Positions 59,326-64,000 of a stretch of DNA of 64,000 nucleotides are shown here, piece after piece. Position numbers and translations under genes: made by a program. Within the stretch, counting starts at the first letter, position 1; every line of letters starts with the position of its first letter. The notes under the pieces are model-generated. The model made no database searches, was not told the origin of the DNA, and worked only from the letters and a program-made list of their open reading frames with translations. The DNA comes from UBA6183 sp964603255 (lineage in GTDB: Bacteria; Bacteroidota; Bacteroidia; UKL13-3). The stretch spans positions 1 to 64,000 of the forward strand of contig CAZRVA010000001.1 in NCBI GenBank assembly GCA_964603255.1. Direction: 5' to 3'.

Positions 59326-62151
59326 ATGCAGCAACGCAAAAAATTATTTTTATTAGATGGCATGGCCTTGGTTTACCGTGCTTATTTTGCTTTTAGCAAA
59401 AACCCAAGAATTACCTCTTACGGATTTAATACCTCGGCTATTTTTGGTTATGTAAATACCTTGTTAGATGTGCTAAAAAAAGAAAAGCCAACCCATATTG
59501 GGGTAAGTTTTGATACCGCAGCACCTACAGCCCGTCATGATGAATACGAGCACTACAAAGCCCATCGTGATGAACAACCTGAGGATATTACCAAAGCACT
59601 TCCATACATTCTAAAAATAACGGAAGCTATGCGTATTCCACTACTAATAAGAGATGGTTTTGAAGCGGATGATATAATTGGAACACTGGCTAAAAAGGCT
59701 GAACAGCAAGGGTTTGATGTATATATGATGACTCCCGACAAGGATTTTGGGCAGTTGGTAAGCGAGCATATTTTTATTTACAAACCTGCACGAATGGGTA
59801 ACGATTTTGAAATTTTGGGCGTACCAGAAGTATTGAAGCGTTGGGAGATTACCGATATTAAACAGGTAATTGATATTTTAGGAATGTGGGGTGATGCGGT
59901 AGATAATATTCCGGGTATTCCGGGTATTGGCGAAAAAACGGCCAAACTCCTGGTTCAAAAATATGGCAGCATGGAAGGTTTGTACGAACATGTGGATGAA
60001 CTAAAAGGCAAACAAAAAGAGAATGTAATTAACTTTAAAGAACAAGCCTTTTTAAGCAAACGATTAGCCACTATTGACATCAATGTGCCTATTGATTTAG
60101 TAGAGGAAGAGTTAATTTTAGAAGAACCTAACAAAGAAGAAGTAGAAAAATTATTTACTGAATTAGAATTTAAAACTTTGGCTAAACGTGTTTTGGGCAC
60201 TGAAATAGAAATGCCCGCAACGTCAGTAAAATCAACGCCTAAAGCTTCTTCAGGTTTTGATTTGTTTAACCAAGGTGCATCAACCACTACAACAAAAACA
60301 GAAGTTATTACCGAAGAAGAAGTAACTGTATCAAATCTTAATAATATTAGCAATACACCACACGAGTACATTTTATTAGAAACCGATGAGCAACTAAATA
60401 ATGTTTTAAACGAATTGTTGCAACAACCTGAGGTTTGTTTTGATACAGAAACGTCAAGCTTGGATAAAATTGATAATGATATTGTAGGTTTTAGTTTCAG
60501 CTACAAAGCCCACCATGGTTATTATGTGGCTTGCCCCGATCATTTTGATGAAGCCAAACGTTTACTCGAAATTTTTAAACCGGTTTTTGAAAGTGAAACC
60601 ATCACCAAAATATTGCAAAATGTAAAGTTTGATTTGAGCATTTTACAGCGTTATGGTTTAACCTTGAAAGGACCGATTTTTGATACCATGTTGGCGCATT
60701 ATTTAATTGAACCTGATTTGCGTCATGGTATGGATTTTTTATCGGGTGTATACCTAAATTATGAACCAATTAATATTGAAACATTAATCGGTAAAAAAGG
60801 CAAAAATCAACTAAGCATGCGTGATGTTGAGGTTGAAAAAATAAAAGAGTATGCCGTTGAGGATACCGATATTACTTACCAGCTTAAGCATAAATTAGCA
60901 CCACAACTTAAAGCCTGTGAAGCTGAAAAATTATTGTTTGAATTAGAACAACCTTTAGTTCCGGTTTTGGCCGATATGGAGCAAGAAGGGGTTAAAATTA
61001 ACAAACAGTTTTTAAATGATTATTCTGTTGAATTAGCTGCAGAAATTACACAATTAGAAAAGCGAATTATTGAACTGGCAGGTGTTGATTTTAACATTGC
61101 ATCTCCTAAACAATTAGGTGAAGTATTGTTTGATCATTTAAAATTAGACCCTAAGGCAAAGAAAACAAAAACGGGTCAGTATCAAACCGGTGAAGATGTT
61201 TTGCAAACCTTAAACGAACATGAGATTGTTCGTTGTATTTTAGAGGTTCGTCAGTTGCAAAAATTAAAATCAACTTATGTTGATGCATTGCCTGAATTGA
61301 TTAATGAAACTACAGGACGCTTACATACTTCATTTAACCAAGCGGTAGCAGCAACAGGTAGGTTAAGCTCAAACAACCCTAACTTACAAAACATTCCTAT
61401 CAGAACAGATAAGGGGCGTGAAGTGCGCAAGGCCTTTATTGCACGCAATGAAGAATACGTTTTATTGAGTGCAGATTACTCGCAAATTGAGTTGCGTATT
61501 ATCGCATCAATGGCCAATGAAGAAGCCATGATTGATGCATTTAGACAAGGAATAGATATTCATACTGCAACGGCAGCACGTGTTTATGGTATAGATGTAA
61601 AAGAGGTTACTCCTGAGCAACGCAGAAATGCCAAAGCAGTAAACTTCGGAATTATTTACGGACAATCAGCTTTTGGTTTATCACAAAGTTTGGGCATACC
61701 ACGTAAAGAAGCTGCAACTATTATTGATGAATATTGGAAGCAATATCCAAACATCAAAAACTATATGAACATTACCATAAATGCCGCGAAAGAACATGGT
61801 TATGTGCAAACGTTAATGGGGCGCAGAAGATACCTACGTGATATTAACTCGGCTAATTTTACTGTGCGTGGCTTTGCCGAACGAAATGCCATTAACGCGC
61901 CTATACAAGGTAGTGCAGCAGATATGATTAAGTTGGCCATGATTAACATCCACAACCGCATGCAAAGAGAAAGCAACTTAAAATCAAAAATGATTTTACA
62001 GGTTCATGATGAGTTATTGTTTGATGTATATAAACCTGAAGTTGAATACATGAAACAATTGGTGAAAGAAGAAATGGAAAAAGCCATGCCATTGCAGGTG
62101 CCTGTAATAGTAGAAACCGGCATTGGTGATAATTGGCTAGAGGCTCATTAA
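59326..62151 (+). CDS. polA: DNA polymerase I
   Basis: 941-aa repair/replication polymerase. The 5'-3' exonuclease domain (about 1-300) starts KKLFLLDGMALVYRAYFAF and has the helix-hairpin-helix IPGIPGIGEKTA. The 3'-5' proofreading domain (about 345-540) keeps the DxE motif in CFDTETSS, so it is probably active. Polymerase motifs A (LLSADYSQIELRI), B (RRNAKAVNFGIIYGQSAFGL) and C (LQVHDELLFDV) are intact. A low-complexity Thr/Glu linker lies at about 300-345. ATG 59326 sits right after the promoter; the nine-codon upstream extension would overlap it. Confidence 0.97.
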   Translation: MQQRKKLFLLDGMALVYRAYFAFSKNPRITSYGFNTSAIFGYVNTLLDVLKKEKPTHIGVSFDTAAPTARHDEYEHYKAHRDEQPEDITKALPYILKITEAMRIPLLIRDGFEADDIIGTLAKKAEQQGFDVYMMTPDKDFGQLVSEHIFIYKPARMGNDFEILGVPEVLKRWEITDIKQVIDILGMWGDAVDNIPGIPGIGEKTAKLLVQKYGSMEGLYEHVDELKGKQKENVINFKEQAFLSKRLATIDINVPIDLVEEELILEEPNKEEVEKLFTELEFKTLAKRVLGTEIEMPATSVKSTPKASSGFDLFNQGASTTTTKTEVITEEEVTVSNLNNISNTPHEYILLETDEQLNNVLNELLQQPEVCFDTETSSLDKIDNDIVGFSFSYKAHHGYYVACPDHFDEAKRLLEIFKPVFESETITKILQNVKFDLSILQRYGLTLKGPIFDTMLAHYLIEPDLRHGMDFLSGVYLNYEPINIETLIGKKGKNQLSMRDVEVEKIKEYAVEDTDITYQLKHKLAPQLKACEAEKLLFELEQPLVPVLADMEQEGVKINKQFLNDYSVELAAEITQLEKRIIELAGVDFNIASPKQLGEVLFDHLKLDPKAKKTKTGQYQTGEDVLQTLNEHEIVRCILEVRQLQKLKSTYVDALPELINETTGRLHTSFNQAVAATGRLSSNNPNLQNIPIRTDKGREVRKAFIARNEEYVLLSADYSQIELRIIASMANEEAMIDAFRQGIDIHTATAARVYGIDVKEVTPEQRRNAKAVNFGIIYGQSAFGLSQSLGIPRKEAATIIDEYWKQYPNIKNYMNITINAAKEHGYVQTLMGRRRYLRDINSANFTVRGFAERNAINAPIQGSAADMIKLAMINIHNRMQRESNLKSKMILQVHDELLFDVYKPEVEYMKQLVKEEMEKAMPLQVPVIVETGIGDNWLEAH

Positions 62152-62189
62152 TTAATTAATAGTATAACGTTAGCTTAAGTATTTAAAAC

Positions 62190-63275
62190 ATGAATTGGCT
62201 TATTCCTGATATTACTTTTTTAGATAATAGACTATATGACATTCTACTGTTTTCAGTAATACTTTTATTGGGTTTGTTGCTGAAAAGATTTGGTGCGAAA
62301 TTCTTAAGTAAGCAATCGTTTCGTATTTTTAAATCGTTTTCGAGCAACCAATTTAGCGAGGTATTTATTGAGTTATTACGCAAGCCTGTTGAACAACTCA
62401 TAACTGTTTTGGTTATTTATTTTGCATTCGAGCGATTAAATTTTCCTCAGGATTGGAACTTAGCTCCGGTAGACAAAATTGGTGTACGTATGCTTTTGTT
62501 GGTGATTTGGCAAATTGCATTTTTTGTTGCTTTTTGTCGAATACTACTCAAAGCAACTGATTTCTTTACCCATGTTTTAATCAATCGCGAGAGTTTTCCA
62601 ATATCGCCCGAGTTGGGGAATTTTTTAAAAGAACTCATTAAAGTAATCATTGTAATACTATGTGTATTTGCAGCACTTAGGGTAATATTTCATGTTAACA
62701 TTACTGCACTAGTAACCTCATTGGGTATTGGTGGTTTAGCGGTAGCACTTGCCGCACAAGATACATTAGCCAATTTGTTGGGCTCATTTATCATATACTT
62801 AGATAAACCATTTAAAGCTGGAGATTTAATAGAAGCCGGTGAAATTAAAGGAAGAGTTGAGCATGTAGGTTTCAGAACCACGCGCATCAGAACATTAGAA
62901 AAAAGCTTACTAACTGTGCCCAACAAAAAATTAATTGATGTGGCATTAAACAACATTACGTTGAGTGATTCGCGCAGGGTTAAGTTTGAATTAGGCCTAA
63001 CCTACTCTAGTAAATCGGCACAAATACTAAGTATTATTGACGACATTAAAGAGGTGTTGCACAAACACCCCAAAATTGCTGAGGATATGTCGGTTCATTT
63101 CACCGATTTTAGTGCAAGTTCACTTAATATAATGGTATTATATTTTGTGATGAGCAACGATTACGAATTAATGGTGGAAGTGAAGGAAGAAGTGAACATT
63201 CAAATCATGGCCATAATTGAAAAACAGGGATGTGAATTTGCTTTTCCAACACAAACAGTCATCATTAACAAATAA
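62190..63275 (+). CDS. MscS-family mechanosensitive ion channel
   Basis: 361-aa membrane protein. Four hydrophobic segments are visible: about 15-32, 70-82, 100-125 and 148-172, with the pore-lining helix within SLGIGGLAVALAAQDTLANLLGS. The beta domain DKPFKAGDLIEAGEIKGRVEHVGFRTTRIRT and a VPNKKL segment are typical of MscS. A cytoplasmic alpha-beta C-terminus follows. It would release solutes on osmotic downshock. It starts 38 bp after polA. Confidence 0.93.
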   Translation: MNWLIPDITFLDNRLYDILLFSVILLLGLLLKRFGAKFLSKQSFRIFKSFSSNQFSEVFIELLRKPVEQLITVLVIYFAFERLNFPQDWNLAPVDKIGVRMLLLVIWQIAFFVAFCRILLKATDFFTHVLINRESFPISPELGNFLKELIKVIIVILCVFAALRVIFHVNITALVTSLGIGGLAVALAAQDTLANLLGSFIIYLDKPFKAGDLIEAGEIKGRVEHVGFRTTRIRTLEKSLLTVPNKKLIDVALNNITLSDSRRVKFELGLTYSSKSAQILSIIDDIKEVLHKHPKIAEDMSVHFTDFSASSLNIMVLYFVMSNDYELMVEVKEEVNIQIMAIIEKQGCEFAFPTQTVIINK

Positions 63276-63415
63276 GTTCAAGTTATCAAAAGATAATTTA
63301 AGCTGTCGCTAAATGACACTTTACGTATGTTTACATCATTTTTTTGAAGATAAAATGCCACTAAATCGTCATTTACTCTTATTGCAATATCTTTTCTTAA
63401 AAAGTCTAAATTTAA

Positions 63416-63446
63416 TTTGTGATTAATAAAAAAAGTATCATCTTTG
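63416..63446 (+). promoter_or_regulatory. Candidate promoter of a short leader/sRNA unit
   Basis: TTTG (63416-63419), a 19-bp spacer, CATCTTTG (63439-63446; 7 of 8). Transcription would start near 63452, some 150 bp before a strong terminator. Confidence 0.55.
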
Positions 63447-63488
63447 TATCGCGTTAGACAACAAAACAACTAAACAGTTCTTTCAATT

Positions 63489-63530
63489 ATGTTTTCTAAC
63501 CGACTGCGGGCGTTAAGCGCAGTCCACTAA
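63489..63530 (+). CDS. Short leader ORF (13 aa)
   Basis: ATG at 63489 encodes MFSNRLRALSAVH, TAA at 63528-63530. Arg and Leu are frequent but not strikingly so. A stable hairpin overlaps most of the ORF. It may be a leader peptide coupling translation to the downstream terminator, or chance. Confidence 0.3.
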   Translation: MFSNRLRALSAVH

Positions 63531-63562
63531 AATTGCCCTCGTGGGGTTTAATGGTTATACAG

Positions 63563-63605
63563 GCTAATTCAGGGGCTCTTCGGAGCCCCGAGATTAGCTG
63601 TTTTT
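63563..63605 (+). terminator. Strong two-part intrinsic terminator
   Basis: GGGGCTC-TTCG-GAGCCCC (63572-63589) is a perfect 7-bp stem with a UUCG tetraloop. It is enclosed by GCTAAT/ATTAGC (63563-63568/63593-63598) and followed by TGTTTTT. It lies about 90 bp ahead of the next gene. Confidence 0.85.
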
Positions 63606-63695
63606 GTTTAAAGACTTTCCAATTTTCATTTTATTTCTTGGTAATGTCAACCTTCATGCTGAAATTTGGTGTCTATACGTTATTAACGTAACAGC

Positions 63696-64000
63696 GTGAA
63701 GAAACTCATTAAACTCAATCATATACTTTTGTTGGTGCTACTTTTAGCGCAAGTTCCCACCGAACTATTCGCACAAGGTATGTATACCCAGTTCGGTCAA
63801 AACCGTGTGCAATACACCAAGTTCATCTGGAGTTTTGTTAGATCAGAAAATTTTGATGCATACTTTTATTCTGGAGGTAGAGAGTTAGCAACCTTTGCTG
63901 CACGCACAGCAGAGGAACAACTCAACAACTTAGAAAAAATAATTGACCACCGCTTAAGCAGCAGGGTTGAAATTGTTTGTTACAATACACAACAAGAATA
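63696..64000 (+). CDS. N-terminal part of a TolB/PD40-like secreted protein
   Basis: About 101 residues before the window edge. It begins at GTG 63696 (KKLIKLNHIL) with a hydrophobic signal peptide ending PTELFAQG. The following QFGQNRVQYTKFIWSFVRSE and FDAYFYSGGRELA match the opening of large Bacteroidota proteins with WD40/PD40 (TolB-like) propellers, some annotated as peptidase-MA-like or translocation proteins. The remainder is outside the window, so the full architecture is unknown. A possible second promoter (TTG-N20-GAAATTTG, about 63640-63668) lies after the strong terminator. Confidence 0.7.
   Translation, partial: MKKLIKLNHILLLVLLLAQVPTELFAQGMYTQFGQNRVQYTKFIWSFVRSENFDAYFYSGGRELATFAARTAEEQLNNLEKIIDHRLSSRVEIVCYNTQQE

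Larger units (their letters stand above)
63452..63605 (+). ncRNA. Candidate short terminated transcript (sRNA or attenuated leader)
   Basis: Unrecognised. About 155 nt from the predicted start to a strong intrinsic terminator. It contains a 13-codon ORF (63489-63530), a 7-bp hairpin GACTGCG/CGCAGTC (63502-63524) inside that ORF, and the terminator. It resembles no Rfam family I can recall; it lacks the long closed stem of 6S RNA and tmRNA ends. Confidence 0.4.

Noticed and set aside
1..64000. CRISPR arrays, tRNA or rRNA genes, insertion sequences
   Set aside because: No regularly spaced direct repeats, no tRNA T-arm/anticodon patterns, no transposase ORFs. The only long repeats are coding modules in the giant genes.

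Overview
The window reads as chromosomal DNA from a Bacteroidota (Bacteroidetes) species. The signs are AT-rich coding sequence without Shine-Dalgarno boxes, promoters of the TTTG-N19-TAnnTTTG type, three secreted proteins with C-terminal type IX secretion (T9SS type A) sorting domains, and lineage markers such as DUF4293, DUF3127, YwbE, a class II B12-dependent ribonucleotide reductase and a bacterial geranylgeranylglyceryl-phosphate synthase. I cannot name the genus. No rRNA, tRNA, IS element, prophage or CRISPR array was seen. Most of the window is housekeeping.

Layout. 0-2 kb: the tail of a probable S41 protease, then ftcD (histidine/folate metabolism). 2-16.6 kb: two giant minus-strand T9SS surface proteins (about 2430 and 2205 aa). 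Each is preceded on the same strand by a small unannotated ORF (55 and 45 codons), and the two small ORFs share a C-terminal motif. 16.7-27.9 kb: ldcA-manC, recQ, kup-ywbE, fadD, def-ruvX-thiL-DUF4293. 28-34.1 kb: thiolase, truA, an ABC exporter, a TPR sensor-like protein and sucD. 34.1-35.8 kb: a two-gene cassette with a HipA-like kinase and a DUF3037-like partner, set between terminators. 36-45.4 kb: nrdJ, GGGP synthase, a SET-domain protein, a diheme cytochrome c, an M28 peptidase, cysS and an SSB-like DUF3127 protein. 45.6-49.5 kb: an SpmA-SpmB fusion, a third T9SS protein and a pterin dehydratase.

49.5-53 kb is a methionine-biosynthesis unit: cystathionine gamma-synthase/lyase family enzyme, hotdog thioesterase and homoserine dehydrogenase. 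Its 567-bp leader encodes two short ORFs packed with Met, Cys and His codons, with hairpins and candidate promoters. I interpret it as a tandem methionine-sensing attenuator. 53-58 kb holds nucleotide-sugar and envelope genes (cpsB-like phosphatase, PGI/PMI, rfbA, rfbB, galE). 58-63.3 kb has purM, polA and mscS. 63.4-63.6 kb holds a promoter, a 13-codon ORF, several hairpins and a strong terminator (a candidate small RNA or attenuated leader), followed by the start of a TolB/PD40-like secreted protein that runs off the window.

The observations most likely to be undescribed are (1) the paired small ORFs ahead of the giant T9SS genes, (2) the tandem Met/Cys/His-rich leaders of the methionine operon and (3) the short terminated transcript unit at 63.4-63.6 kb. 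All identifications come from reading motifs by eye; no database search was run.
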